A stretch of DNA of 25,849 bases from Dehalococcoidia bacterium (GCA_009692725.1 SHYP01000016.1:1-25849), one strand, 5' to 3'; numbered from the stretch's first letter, positions 7,344-21,972 are shown. A program made the numbers and translations. The notes: a model not told the origin generated them from the letters alone.

Positions 7344-7961
7344 GTGCGCATCGTGCTCGCCTCCGGCTCGGCGCGACGCCCGGAGCTGCTGGCGGCGCTC
7401 GGGCTCGCGTTCACGGTCACGCCGGCGGGCGTCGACGAAGCGGCGTTCACGGGGACGCCGCGCAAGCTCGCGCTCGCGCTGGCGGTGGCCAAGGCGCGCG
7501 CCGGCGCCGAGCGCGCGGGCGCGGACGCGGTGGTGATCGGCGCAGACACGCTGGTGGCGCTCGGCGAGCGCGTGTTCGGCAAGCCCGCTGATGCGGCCGC
7601 AGCGATCGCCACGCTGACGGCGCTGCGCGGCCGGACGCACGAGGTGCTGACGGGCGTCGCTGTGGTGGCCGCGGGGGGCGAGGCGAGCGCGCTGGCGGTC
7701 ACGCGGGTGACGATGCGCGAATACACGGATGCGGAGCTCGCGGCGTACGTCGCGAGCGGCGACCCGCTCGACAAGTCGGGCGCGTACGCGGTGCAGCACC
7801 CGACGTTCGCGCCGGCGGCCCGCGTCGAGGGGTGCCGCTGCTCGGTGATCGGGCTGCCGCTGTGGACGGTGCGCGCGCTGCTCGCGTCCGTGGCCGGCAT
7901 CGAGGCCGGCGAGCCGCACTTCGAGCGCTGCGCCGCGTGCCCGGAGCACCCTGCGTCCTAG
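7344..7961 (+). CDS. maf: Maf-family nucleoside triphosphate pyrophosphatase
   Basis: A 205-residue Maf/YhdE-type house-cleaning pyrophosphatase, cytoplasmic, which hydrolyses non-canonical or excess NTPs (dTTP, UTP, m5UTP or similar) to monophosphates. The substrate loop is SGSARRPELL at residues 7-16, the catalytic base region is ADTLVALGE with Asp68, and GDPLDKSGAYAVQ is the conserved Maf late motif. The GTG start at 7344 is supported by GAGGGG about 8 nt upstream and by the MRIVLASGS-type N-terminus. It lies 26 nt after the methyltransferase gene and is probably co-transcribed. Odd point: the C-terminus carries a short tail with three cysteines after the fold (CAACPEHPAS). Its TAG stop overlaps the stop of the convergent LiaF-like gene in a shared CTAG. 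Confidence 0.93.
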   Translation: MRIVLASGSARRPELLAALGLAFTVTPAGVDEAAFTGTPRKLALALAVAKARAGAERAGADAVVIGADTLVALGERVFGKPADAAAAIATLTALRGRTHEVLTGVAVVAAGGEASALAVTRVTMREYTDAELAAYVASGDPLDKSGAYAVQHPTFAPAARVEGCRCSVIGLPLWTVRALLASVAGIEAGEPHFERCAACPEHPAS

Positions 7962-8521
7962 CCGCTCGCGACGCGCAGCTCGCCGACGAACGTCGACAGC
8001 CGCAGGAGCAGGCGGCGCGGCTGCTGGTCATAGCCGTCCGTGCGCACGTGGATGTCCCGCACCACGCCCTCCTCGCGGCGGCCGAGCACGTCGACGGCGC
8101 CGACGATCGCCTGCGCGGTGACGTCGACGCCGATATCGTCCGGGACGCGCACGTCGATGGCGCCGATCCAGCAGAGCAGCGTGAGCTGCGTCTCGCCGGG
8201 CGGCAGCGCCGCGTGGCGCAGATCGAGCATGATGTCGCCGAGCACCGTCGAGATCACGGCGTCGTTGACGGTCCAGCCGTCGCGATCGGAGCGCACGTGA
8301 CCGATTGCGCGACGCAGCCGGCGCGTGAAGCGGCGCACGCGCCAGGCGGCGATGATGGCGAGCACCCCGAGCGCGATGCATGCGAGGCCGATGGCGGCCC
8401 CGGCAATCCCCGCCGCGCCGAGCGGACGCGCCCCGCTGCTATCGAGCAGCGCGACGAGCCCGAGCGCGACGAGGTACGCGCCCACGGTGATCGGCAGCAC
8501 CTCCTTGGCGCGCCAGCTCAC
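7958..8521 (-). CDS. LiaF-like membrane protein with C-terminal cell-wall-stress domain
   Basis: A 187-residue protein with two hydrophobic segments near the N-terminus (about 9-28 and 33-58), a basic stretch (WRVRRFTRRLRRAIG), and then a beta-rich domain (DAVISTVLGDIMLDLRHAALPPGETQLTLLCWIGAIDVRVP, in two halves). The short repeated Gly-x-x-x-hydrophobic strands are typical of the LiaF C-terminal domain (DUF2154, cell-wall-active antibiotics response). LiaF proteins hold the LiaRS envelope-stress system off; no LiaR/LiaS kinase or regulator is visible here. The GTG start at 8521 lies 10 nt after the stop of the small upstream membrane protein. The two together look like a LiaF split into separate transmembrane and sensing modules. 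Exact role unproven. Confidence 0.75.
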   Translation of the reverse strand: MSWRAKEVLPITVGAYLVALGLVALLDSSGARPLGAAGIAGAAIGLACIALGVLAIIAAWRVRRFTRRLRRAIGHVRSDRDGWTVNDAVISTVLGDIMLDLRHAALPPGETQLTLLCWIGAIDVRVPDDIGVDVTAQAIVGAVDVLGRREEGVVRDIHVRTDGYDQQPRRLLLRLSTFVGELRVASG

Positions 8522-8531
8522 GACGCGCGCC

Positions 8532-8687
8532 TTAGCGGCGCCAGCGGCGCGCGCGCTCGTAGATGATGTAGACGCCCAGCACGATCGGAATGACCGGCCA
8601 CAACTCGGCGGGCCCCGCGTCGATTATGTCCAGTGCTTCAAGCAGGAACATCCCGCCGAGAGCGACGAGCACAAGTCCCAGGGCCAC
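8532..8687 (-). CDS. Small LiaI/DUF5668-like two-helix membrane protein
   Basis: A 51-residue membrane protein with two hydrophobic helices joined by an acidic turn (GGMFLLEALDII, then LWPVIPIVLGVYIIYERARR). The pattern 'L-W-P-hydrophobic run-G-x-Y-hydrophobic-basic end' is typical of the LiaI/LiaF transmembrane domain. The GTG at 8687 is preferred over an upstream ATG at 8711-8713 because GGGGAG lies 5 nt before it, and the earlier ATG overlaps the -10 element TACAAT. It is the first gene of a minus-strand pair with the LiaF-like protein 10 nt downstream. Confidence 0.65.
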   Translation of the reverse strand: MALGLVLVALGGMFLLEALDIIDAGPAELWPVIPIVLGVYIIYERARRWRR

Positions 8688-8712
8688 GGCGACTCCCCGC
8701 GTATACGCGCAC

Positions 8713-8718
8713 ATTGTA
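8713..8718 (-). promoter_or_regulatory. -10 element for the LiaI/LiaF-like pair
   Basis: TACAAT on the minus strand is a good -10 hexamer about 26 nt upstream of the GTG at 8687, which leaves a short leader containing the Shine-Dalgarno GGGGAG. A TTGTCC 23 nt further upstream is too far away to be a standard -35. Confidence 0.4.
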
Positions 8719-8817
8719 GCGGTGCGGCGGTCCGGCCTCGCGGACAAACGGTGCCGTGCACTTTACCCTGTGGCGCAGGATTCTCGTCGTCAGCACGTGT
8801 GATTCGAGGGAGCATCG

Positions 8818-9531
8818 ATGCCGGATCCGATCATCGTGGTGTCGAACGTGGAGAAGGTCTACGACACGGGCGCGGTGCTGGTGCGCGCGTTGCGCGGCGT
8901 GTCGCTCACGGTGCAACCCGGCGAGATGGTGGCCGTGATGGGCCCATCGGGTTGCGGCAAGACGACGCTGCTGAACTGCATGTCGGGCATCGACGAGCCG
9001 ACGAGCGGCTCGATTGTGATCGAGGGCACGGACCTCGCTGAGCTGGACGACAACACGAAGACATCGTACCGGGCTCGCCGCATGGGCTTCATCTTCCAGT
9101 TCTACAACCTGCTACCGGTGCTGACCGCAGTCGAGAACGTGGAGCTGCCGCTGCTCGTGTCGGGGGTGCCGCCGAAGGAGGCGCGGGCGCAGGCGCAGGC
9201 GGCGCTCGAGCGCGTGCACCTGCGCGAGTGGGCAGGCCACCGCCCGGCGCAGCTGTCGGGCGGCCAGCGGCAGCGCGTGACGATCGCGCGCGCCCTGGTG
9301 AACCACCCCGCGATCGTGTGGGCCGACGAACCGACGGGCGACCTGGACTCGGCGACCGCGGACGAGATCATGGGGCTGATGCAGGAGCTCAACCGCACCG
9401 AGGGGCTGACGTTCATGATCGTCACGCACGACTCGGGCATCGCCGCGCGCTGCCATCGCACCATCTACATGCAGGACGGCGGCATCGCTCGCGACGTGGC
9501 GAACGCGGTCCCCGCGGGCGGCGTGCGGTGA
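8818..9531 (+). CDS. LolD/MacB-type ABC transporter ATP-binding protein
   Basis: A 237-residue ABC ATPase of the type that partners FtsX-fold permeases (LolD, MacB, FtsE). Walker A is GPSGCGKTT at about residues 42-50, the Q-loop lies in [21 protein letters not shown], the signature LSGGQRQR starts at 146, and Walker B is [12 protein letters not shown] with catalytic Glu171. The H-loop is MIVTHD. All are intact, so ATP hydrolysis is expected. The ATG start follows GAGGGAG in a leader. The TGA stop overlaps the GTG of the permease gene as GTGA, which implies a fixed stoichiometric pair. It powers an exporter or a mechanotransmission system rather than an importer, since no binding protein is encoded nearby. 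Confidence 0.95.
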   Translation: MPDPIIVVSNVEKVYDTGAVLVRALRGVSLTVQPGEMVAVMGPSGCGKTTLLNCMSGIDEPTSGSIVIEGTDLAELDDNTKTSYRARRMGFIFQFYNLLPVLTAVENVELPLLVSGVPPKEARAQAQAALERVHLREWAGHRPAQLSGGQRQRVTIARALVNHPAIVWADEPTGDLDSATADEIMGLMQELNRTEGLTFMIVTHDSGIAARCHRTIYMQDGGIARDVANAVPAGGVR

Positions 9532-12500
9532 CCGAGCTCTTCGGCATCCCGCTGACGAGCATCATGATCGGCCTGCTGATCCTGCTCGCGGCCGCGCTCG
9601 CCGTGATCGGCGTGATCGCGGCGCGCCATCCGTTGCTCGTGCGCATGGGCCTGCGCAACCTCGTGCGGCGGCCGGCGCAGACAGTGCTGATCGTGGTCGG
9701 GCTGATGCTCGCGACACTGATCATGAGCGCAGCGTTCGCGACCGGCGACACCGTCGGCTATTCGGTCACGAACTCTGTCTATCGCTCGCTCGCGGAGATC
9801 GACTTCATCCTCGGCTTTAAGACGGAGGGCACGGCCGTCGCGCGCGAGGACGCGTACCTCACTGCCGACGTGCTGACGGCCCTCGAGGCCCGCTTCCGCG
9901 ACGACGCCGACTTCGACGCATTCGCGGGCGTTGTCCGCAAGACGCTGCCGGTCGTGAACACGTCGCGCCGGCTCTCGGAGCCGCGCGCGCGGATGATCGG
10001 CGCCGACGCCGCCTTCGACCGCTTCCGCACGCTGCGCGACGCATCCGGCCGCGAGGTGTCGGTGACCGCGCTCGGCGCCACAGGCGTGTACCTCACCGAG
10101 TCGCTCGCCGACGCTGTCGCGGCGCGCGCGGGCGACCGCATCACCGTGTTCGTCGAGAACCAGCCGACCGAGCTCGCGGTGGTCGGCGTGGTCCGCAACA
10201 CCGACTCGATCGAGGCGTTCGCGGACGACCAGCCGATCGAGCAAGGCGGGGGCCTCATCCTCCCGCTCGCGCTCGCGCAGCAGCTGACCGGGCACGAGGG
10301 GCGATTCACCGACATCGTGGTGTCGAGCCGCGGCGGCGTGCGCGACGCGCTCGCGCTGCGCGAGCCGCGCGTCGAGGACAAGCTCGATGCGTTCATCGAG
10401 GAGCACCCGGAGGCGCGCGCGGACGTGACGCTCACCAAGGAGCAACTGGTCGGCGTCGGCGAGCTCATCGGTTCGGTCTTCGTCACTTTCTTCATCGTGT
10501 TCGGGCTGTTCTCGATCGCGGCCGGGGTGATGCTGATCTTCCTCATCTTCGTGATGCTCGCCGCAGAGCGGCGGTCCGAGATGGGCATGGCGCGCGCGAT
10601 CGGCATGAGCCGGCTGCACCTCACCGAGACGTTCCTGGCGGAGGGGATGGCGTACAACCTCGGCTCGGCAGCGGTGGGCGGGTTGCTCGGGCTCGGCGTC
10701 GCGGCGCTGCTGGTGTTCGTGATGGGGCAGCTGTTCGACGACTTCGGGCTCAGCATCGCGTTCCACTTCAACCCGCGCGCATTCGTGATCGCGTACAGCC
10801 TCGGCGTGGTGCTGACGTTCGCGACGGTGCTGTTCGCGGCGTATCGGGCGGCGAACCTGAACATCGTGCGCGCGATCCGCGATCTGCCGGAGCCGCGGCC
10901 GCTACGCGCGGCAGACCGGTCCGCCGGCACGCTGCTACGCACGTTCCTCGCGGTGCCGTGGACGCTCGCGTGGATCCTGCTCGTGATCCTGTGGGTGGTT
11001 GTGGGGTTCATCGCGTTCGTATACGGGATCAAGCTCTACGGGTTGGGCATTGTCGGCGTGGGCCTGCTGGCGACATGGTTTGTCTTCGGCGCACTACAGA
11101 TCAATAACGGCGCACGTTCTCGAAGCGATTGGGCCTGGTACATCGGGTGGTGGATTACGTTCAGCGTGCTGGCGTTGCTGACATGGTCGCTGCTGCGTAC
11201 GCGCAAGCTCGCGCAGCGCTACCGCAACGCGGGCGGCTGGGCGCTGTGGATGCTGCTGGGGGGCGTGGCGCTCGCGTGGACCGGCGGCTGGGTCACGGGC
11301 TGGTTGTTCGCGTACGCGAGCGGCACGACGCTCGCGGTGCTCGCGATCGCGATGCTGGCGGTGTACTACGGGACGGCGCCGCGGGCGGCGTTCACGGTCG
11401 CGGGGCTGGCGTTGGTGTGGTGGTGGCTGCTGCCGCTGCCGTTCTCGTTGTTCATCGACGTCGGCACGCAGTTCGACCCGGTCGACGGCATTGCGCGACT
11501 GCTCGGGCTGCCGCGCGCCGACGTGGACGGCAACATCGAGATGTTCTTCGTGTCGGGCATCTCGATCACGGCCGCCGCAACGCTGACGATCATCTTCAAC
11601 GCCGAGGCGCTGCTGGGCGTGCTCCGGCTGTTCGGGCGCGCGCTCGGTGGCATCGCGCCCGCGGTGCGCACCGCCGTGGCGTACCCGCTGGCTGCGAAGT
11701 TCCGCACGGGCATGACGCTCGCGATGTTCGGGCTCGTCACGTTCAGCCTGGTGGTGATGTCCACGCTCAACTCGAACTTCACGCAGCTGTTCGCCGGCAA
11801 CGATGCGCGCGCCGGCTTCGACGTGCTGGTCGAGGCGAACCCCGCGAACCGCGTGCCGGACCTGCGCGCGGCGCTGCAGCAGCGCGGTTACGCCGGCCCC
11901 GAGATCGGCGGCGTGGGCACGGTGCTCGTCGTCGCGCAGGTCAGCGCCGAGGCACGCGAGAACGGCGCCCCCGCGGCCGAGTTCGGACAACAGCGCATGA
12001 TCGGCGTCGACGACGAGTTCCTGCGGCTCGCGCGCATGCCGCTGCAGTACCGCGCGCGCGGGTACGCGGACGACGCAGCGGTGATCGCGGCGCTGCGCAG
12101 CGACCCGTCCGCAGCCGCAGTGGACGCGAGCACGCTCGCGGTGAGCGGCGGCTTCGGCCCGGTCGGCGATAGGTTCGCGCTGTCCCGCACCGCGACCAGC
12201 GCGATCCGCGACGGCGCGTTCGAGCCGGTGGCGGTGAGCGTGCGCAACCCGCGTGGCGGCCAGGAGCTACAGCTGCAGATCATCGGCGTGTTCGCGGCGC
12301 AGACCACCGGCGTGCTCACGCAGCTTGCGGGGCTGCACATCTCGCGCGCGAACGTCGAGCGCGTGTTCGCGGGCGGCGACAGCGAGTTGTTCCTCGTGAC
12401 GACAGCGGACGGCGGCAGAGGCGCCGACGTGCGCCTGGCGCAGGGCATCGAGTCGGCGCTGCTCGAGCAGGGGGTGCAGGCGACGGCGGTGCGCGAGCTG

Positions 12501-12932
12501 ATCGACCGGCAGGCGCAGGTCTCCAACGCGTTCTCGTACCTGTTCGAGGGGTTCATGGGGCTCGGGCTGATCGTGGGCATCGCAGCGCTCGGCGTGATCG
12601 CCTTCCGCACGGTGGTCGAGCGTCGCCAGCAGATCGGCATGCTGCGCGCGATCGGCTACACGCGACGGTTGATCGCGCTGTCGTTCTTCATGGAGTCCTC
12701 GTTCATCTGCATCACCGGCGTCGCGATGGGCGTCCTGCTGGGCATCGCGCTGTCGTACAACCTGCTGACGAGCGGCGAAGTGGCGGATGGCCAGGTGATC
12801 GCGTTCTCCGTGCCGTGGGGCCGCATCCTGCTGGTGGCAGGCGTGGCGTACGGCGCGAGCGCGCTGATGACGCTGATTCCCGCGCGCGCCGCCTCGCGGG
12901 TGTCGGTCGCGGAGGCGCTGCGCTACGAATGA
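9528..12932 (+). CDS. Large ABC transporter permease with two FtsX domains and a central multi-helix region
   Basis: A 1134-residue permease, partner of the ATPase it overlaps by 4 nt. Order seen: membrane anchor helices (about 8-27 and 45-65); a large extracytoplasmic domain (about 70-310); a first FtsX domain (about 312-448) with the cytoplasmic coupling segment [17 protein letters not shown]; a Trp-rich block of many hydrophobic helices (about 470-640); further helices near 673-700 and 723-745; a second extracytoplasmic domain (about 750-1000); and a second FtsX domain (about 1003-1134) with [18 protein letters not shown]. The double ERR-x-Q/E-x-G-M-x-R-A-I-G motif is diagnostic of the FtsX/LolC/MacB permease fold. 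The fusion means one chain can pair with an ATPase dimer. The central helical block is larger than the usual 2-4 linker helices. Substrate unknown; lipids, lipoproteins or antimicrobial peptides are candidates by family. Confidence 0.9.
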   Translation: MTELFGIPLTSIMIGLLILLAAALAVIGVIAARHPLLVRMGLRNLVRRPAQTVLIVVGLMLATLIMSAAFATGDTVGYSVTNSVYRSLAEIDFILGFKTEGTAVAREDAYLTADVLTALEARFRDDADFDAFAGVVRKTLPVVNTSRRLSEPRARMIGADAAFDRFRTLRDASGREVSVTALGATGVYLTESLADAVAARAGDRITVFVENQPTELAVVGVVRNTDSIEAFADDQPIEQGGGLILPLALAQQLTGHEGRFTDIVVSSRGGVRDALALREPRVEDKLDAFIEEHPEARADVTLTKEQLVGVGELIGSVFVTFFIVFGLFSIAAGVMLIFLIFVMLAAERRSEMGMARAIGMSRLHLTETFLAEGMAYNLGSAAVGGLLGLGVAALLVFVMGQLFDDFGLSIAFHFNPRAFVIAYSLGVVLTFATVLFAAYRAANLNIVRAIRDLPEPRPLRAADRSAGTLLRTFLAVPWTLAWILLVILWVVVGFIAFVYGIKLYGLGIVGVGLLATWFVFGALQINNGARSRSDWAWYIGWWITFSVLALLTWSLLRTRKLAQRYRNAGGWALWMLLGGVALAWTGGWVTGWLFAYASGTTLAVLAIAMLAVYYGTAPRAAFTVAGLALVWWWLLPLPFSLFIDVGTQFDPVDGIARLLGLPRADVDGNIEMFFVSGISITAAATLTIIFNAEALLGVLRLFGRALGGIAPAVRTAVAYPLAAKFRTGMTLAMFGLVTFSLVVMSTLNSNFTQLFAGNDARAGFDVLVEANPANRVPDLRAALQQRGYAGPEIGGVGTVLVVAQVSAEARENGAPAAEFGQQRMIGVDDEFLRLARMPLQYRARGYADDAAVIAALRSDPSAAAVDASTLAVSGGFGPVGDRFALSRTATSAIRDGAFEPVAVSVRNPRGGQELQLQIIGVFAAQTTGVLTQLAGLHISRANVERVFAGGDSELFLVTTADGGRGADVRLAQGIESALLEQGVQATAVRELIDRQAQVSNAFSYLFEGFMGLGLIVGIAALGVIAFRTVVERRQQIGMLRAIGYTRRLIALSFFMESSFICITGVAMGVLLGIALSYNLLTSGEVADGQVIAFSVPWGRILLVAGVAYGASALMTLIPARAASRVSVAEALRYE

Positions 12933-12970
12933 GGCTCGCCCTCTCGCTATGGCGTCACGCACATCACGCG

Positions 12971-12984
12971 CTCCCCTAAGGGAG
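12971..12984 (+). terminator. Short hairpin after the permease gene
   Basis: CTCCC-CTAA-GGGAG is a 5-bp stem with a 4-nt loop, 39 nt after the permease stop. It has no T-run. It may be a weak terminator, or it may be incidental. Confidence 0.2.
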
Positions 12985-12987
12985 TAG

Positions 12988-13296
12988 GTGGCGCGCCGAC
13001 TGGTGCGCGACGCGCAGCAGCTTTCGCACACGCTGGACGGCGAGCCGTGGGACCGGGCGCAGCGCGTGGGCTACCCGAGCTCGTGGGTGGGCGAGGTGCT
13101 GGCGGCGCACTCGATCAGCGGCGCGCCGAGCGCGGACAGCGAGGCGGCGCGCTTCGTGCAGCAGTGGCTGGACAGCCCGCCGCATCGCGACATCATCCTC
13201 GCGACTTCGTTCACGGAGTTCGGCGCGGGCTGTGCGCAGGGGCGCTTGAACAACCTGACCGCGCTGTACTGCGTGGGCATGACGGGGAAGCCGTAA
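12988..13296 (+). pseudogene. 5'-truncated CAP/SCP-domain protein
   Basis: The 102 encoded residues match the second half of a bacterial CAP (SCP/PR-1-like) domain: LSHTLDGEPWDRAQRVGYP followed by WVGEVLA, then AARFVQQWLDSPPHRDIIL, TEFGAGCA and LTALYCVGMTG. The SHT and SPPHR segments carry conserved histidine-region residues. Missing are the signal peptide, which is normal for these secreted proteins, and the first helix (usually ...N..R...GL..L). The only start is a GTG immediately after an in-frame TAG (12985-12987), and no Shine-Dalgarno with proper spacing is seen. I infer that the 5' part was deleted, leaving a remnant. It could conceivably be a short cytoplasmic protein, but that would be unusual for the family. 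Confidence 0.65.
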
Positions 13297-13305
13297 CCGT
13301 ACCGG

Positions 13306-13308
<3 letters not shown>
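13294..13308. terminator. Palindrome holding both convergent stop codons
   Basis: TAACCG-TAC-CGGTTA is a perfect 6-bp inverted repeat with a 3-nt loop. Its left end is the TAA of the CAP remnant and its right end is the TAA of gltD on the other strand. It may act as a small bidirectional terminator, though it has no T-tracts. Confidence 0.3.
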
Positions 13309-19381
<6,073 letters not shown>

Positions 19382-19439
19382 GCCTTCCCCCTGCCCGCGA
19401 GGAGATCGCAGCTGTGGAAGCGGCTCCGCCACCCGGGTG

Positions 19440-19466
19440 CCCGGGCCAGTCGCCCCGGGCCAGTCG
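19440..19466. repeat. Tandem 13-bp direct repeat in the gltB leader
   Basis: CCCGGGCCAGTCG occurs at 19440-19452 and again at 19454-19466, a period of 14 bp. Each copy contains a CCCGGG self-complementary core. It sits in the untranslated leader of gltB. It could be a slippage duplication or part of an RNA structure. Confidence 0.5.
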
Positions 19467-19503
19467 ATGGTGCCGGGGCGCTGGCGGAGAGGCGGGACGG
19501 CTG

Positions 19504-19534
19504 CGAACCGAACATCCGGTTCGAACCGCGGTTC
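19504..19534. promoter_or_regulatory. Clustered inverted repeats (GAACCG/CGGTTC x2), candidate gltB operator
   Basis: Four alternating half-sites: GAACCG (19505-19510), CGGTTC (19517-19522), GAACCG (19523-19528), CGGTTC (19529-19534). The first two form a 7-bp-arm inverted repeat with a 6-nt spacer. The last two abut as the perfect 12-bp palindrome GAACCGCGGTTC. They lie just downstream of the likely gltB -10 (19543-19548, minus strand), where a repressor would block transcription. Alternatively they fold as a leader hairpin. I cannot name the regulator. Confidence 0.55.
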
Positions 19535-19542
19535 ACACGCGC

Positions 19543-19548
19543 ATGATA
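19543..19548 (-). promoter_or_regulatory. Probable gltB -10 element
   Basis: TATCAT on the minus strand predicts a start near 19536 and a leader of about 155 nt before the gltB ATG. No clear -35 is seen at standard spacing, which is consistent with dependence on an activator but does not prove it. Confidence 0.35.
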
Positions 19549-19691
19549 GCCGATGCGCGCCAATCCCTCGGCGCGAGGGCGACATCTTGCGCGATTCGTC
19601 ACAAGCTGGCAAGGCCCGCGCGGCCAGCACCGTGCGTAGCCCTTCAGTAAAGAGTAGGTGAAGCAGGCCCGGCGGTGGGGAGGGCGCGTGC

Positions 19692-19697
19692 TAGCGT
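19692..19697 (+). promoter_or_regulatory. -10 element of a probable leaderless promoter (BcsB-like gene)
   Basis: TAGCGT ends 6 nt before the ATG at 19704 with no Shine-Dalgarno between. The remaining bases of the 322-bp region between gltB and this gene, apart from the repeats listed, show no recognisable feature. Confidence 0.35.
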
Positions 19698-19703
19698 CGA
19701 TCC

Positions 19704-21953
19704 ATGGCAGCGCCGGGTGGGACGGGTCGAGTGTGGCGCCTGCGGACGAGGCTCGCGCGGACGGCGCACAGCGCCGTCGTCGGCGGCTGCGTGCTGACGG
19801 GCGCGGTCAGCGCCGCCGAGGCGCGCGACGCCGCCGCGCCGGGCGACCCGAGCGAGCTCGCCCAGCTGACGCTGCGGGGGCCGAGCATCGAGCCAGGGCC
19901 GACGCCGCGCGCCCTCGAGCCGCCGTCCGGAGTCACGCGTATCGCGGACCTCGGCTTCGGGGACGCGAAGGCGGCGGGCCAGCGGGCGGTGCAGGACTTC
20001 TTCTTCCCCGGCTCCGGGGACTACGCCGTCGGCGAGGCGAGCGCCCTCACGCTCGAGCTCGCGCACTCGAACCTGCTCGTCCCGGCGCGCTCCACGGTGT
20101 CGATCACGTTCAACGGACGGTCGCTGCGCGCGCTCCGCCTCGACGCCTCGAACGTCGAGCCGGCGCGCTACATGCTGGCGATCCCGCGGGAGCTCGTGCG
20201 TAAGGACTTCAACCAGCTGCGGCTGGAGTACGCGATAACGCTGGGGCAGGTGTGCGAGGACCCGGCGCACCCCGCGCTCTTCGCCACGCTGCTGGGGCAG
20301 TCGCAGCTGCGCATCGACGGCGTGGGCAGCGCCGCGCGGCTCGCGCAGGAACCGCCTAACCTCGCGGCGTACCCGTACCCCTTCTTCCGGACTGGCTACC
20401 CGCGCGCCGCCGTGGTGGCGCTCGTGGTGCCCGACGCGCCCAACGCAGTCGAACTGACGGCGGCGTACCGCCTCGCCGCCGACCTCGCCTCGCGCGTGGA
20501 GTTCCCGGCAGGCGCGCTAGAGCTGCACACTACGGGCTCGCTCACGCGCCAAACGCTGGCGGAGCGGCAGCTGATCGTCATCGGCACGGCCGCGCGCCAG
20601 CCGCTCGCCGCCGAGCTGCTGGCAGCGGGCGGCGCACGCGAGGCGGGCGCGCTGGCCGCCGACGACGCCGTGCTCGCACTCGTCGCATCGCCGTGGAACG
20701 CGGCGCTGCGCGCACTGCTCGTCTCGGGCGCGAGCGACGCCGCGCTCGGCTGCGCCGTAGACGCACTGACGACGCCCGAGCCGGCGGCGCTGCTGGCCGG
20801 CGCCACCGCGGTGCTGACCGAGCCGATCCCGCCTGCCGCCGCCAACCGCGAGCCGGCGCGCGCCTTCACGTTCCGCCAGCTCGGGCAGCCGGACCGCACC
20901 GTGCAGGGCACGCTCCCCGACACCACCACGCTGACCTTCGTGGCGCCTGCGCTCGCGGCCGACGCGTACGCGGAGCTGGAGCTCGTGGTCACGACGCCGG
21001 AAACGATCGATGCGCACTCAAACGTGGGCGTCGACCTGAACGGGATGCTCGTGCAAACGCTCGCGCTCCAGCGTGATGGCGTGCGCGCCAGGCATCGCGT
21101 GCGGCTGCCGGCTGCACAGCTGCTGCCGGGGCCGAACAGCCTGCGCCTGCGCACGACGCTGTACCCCGACCTCGCGGGCGACGACGACTGCGCGTTCGAC
21201 GCCACCGAGCGCGTGTGGGCCGTGCTGCACGACGATTCTGCGCTGGCGCTCCCGGCGGACCGGGACGTGCGCCCGGGCGGCGGCTCGCTGGCGACGCTGC
21301 CGTTCCCGTTCGCGGGCAGCGGCGGGCTGCGCGACACGACGCTCGTGGTCGACCCGGCGCAGGCCGCCTCGTTGCGCGCGGGGCTCGACGTCGCGGTCGC
21401 GCTCGGGCGCGCGAGCAGCGGGCCGAGCGCGCTCGACACGCTACCGCTCGGCGAGGCGACGCCGGAGCGGCTCGGCAAGCGCCACCTGCTGCTCGCGGGC
21501 ATCGACCCAGCGAGCGCGCTCGCACGCGCGGTGGAGCGCGCGCTGCCGGTGGTGCTGCACGGCGACGGCACGCGCGAGCTGGTACAGAGCGACCAGCGGC
21601 TAGCCGAGGTGCTGAGCGCGACGCGCATCGGCGTCGCGCAGGTCGATCCCGTGCCCTGGGCGCCGGGCTTCGCGCTGCTGTCGGTATCGGGCTCGGACGA
21701 CGAGGCACTTGCCTGGGCCAGCGGGGGGCTGGCGCGCCGCCTCGAAGGCACGGTCGCGGTCTTCCGCGGCGCCGACGCGGTGACCGGCTTCACCATCGAG
21801 CGGCTGAGCAGCAGCGACCAGACCGTCGAGGACCGCTTCACGCGACGCGAGTCGCTGCTGCGGCAGCTCGCCGCGTTCGCGCTCGTCGCGGCAGGCGCGG
21901 TGACGCTGCTGGTGCTGTGGACGCAGCGCGCGCGGCTGCCGCTGCGGGGTTAG
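19704..21953 (+). CDS. BcsB-like cellulose synthase regulatory subunit family protein
   Basis: A 749-residue exported, membrane-anchored protein resembling BcsB, the periplasmic partner that guides glucan from the BcsA synthase. The N-terminus is a signal peptide (SAVVGGCVLTGAVSAAEA). Then come tandem jelly-roll/carbohydrate-binding-like and ferredoxin-like modules: LTLELAHSNLLVPARSTVSI and FNGRSL..L in the first, and ELVVTTPETIDAHSNVGVDL and LNGMLVQTL in the second. The repeat of 'S-x-L-x-V-x-x-N-G' strands is the family hallmark. It ends in one transmembrane helix (about 720-742) and a basic tail, as in BcsB. No bcsA, bcsC, GGDEF or glycosyltransferase gene is adjacent. It therefore either works with a synthase encoded elsewhere or serves another exopolysaccharide system. 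The ATG at 19704 follows a leaderless-type -10. Confidence 0.75.
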   Translation: MAAPGGTGRVWRLRTRLARTAHSAVVGGCVLTGAVSAAEARDAAAPGDPSELAQLTLRGPSIEPGPTPRALEPPSGVTRIADLGFGDAKAAGQRAVQDFFFPGSGDYAVGEASALTLELAHSNLLVPARSTVSITFNGRSLRALRLDASNVEPARYMLAIPRELVRKDFNQLRLEYAITLGQVCEDPAHPALFATLLGQSQLRIDGVGSAARLAQEPPNLAAYPYPFFRTGYPRAAVVALVVPDAPNAVELTAAYRLAADLASRVEFPAGALELHTTGSLTRQTLAERQLIVIGTAARQPLAAELLAAGGAREAGALAADDAVLALVASPWNAALRALLVSGASDAALGCAVDALTTPEPAALLAGATAVLTEPIPPAAANREPARAFTFRQLGQPDRTVQGTLPDTTTLTFVAPALAADAYAELELVVTTPETIDAHSNVGVDLNGMLVQTLALQRDGVRARHRVRLPAAQLLPGPNSLRLRTTLYPDLAGDDDCAFDATERVWAVLHDDSALALPADRDVRPGGGSLATLPFPFAGSGGLRDTTLVVDPAQAASLRAGLDVAVALGRASSGPSALDTLPLGEATPERLGKRHLLLAGIDPASALARAVERALPVVLHGDGTRELVQSDQRLAEVLSATRIGVAQVDPVPWAPGFALLSVSGSDDEALAWASGGLARRLEGTVAVFRGADAVTGFTIERLSSSDQTVEDRFTRRESLLRQLAAFALVAAGAVTLLVLWTQRARLPLRG

Positions 21954-21972
21954 GGTCCGGCGCCACAGGGCG

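Noticed and set aside
19382..19630. Longer gltB start near 19630
   Set aside because: The extension has no similarity to GltB, crosses the -10 and inverted repeats, and a G-rich Shine-Dalgarno supports 19381.
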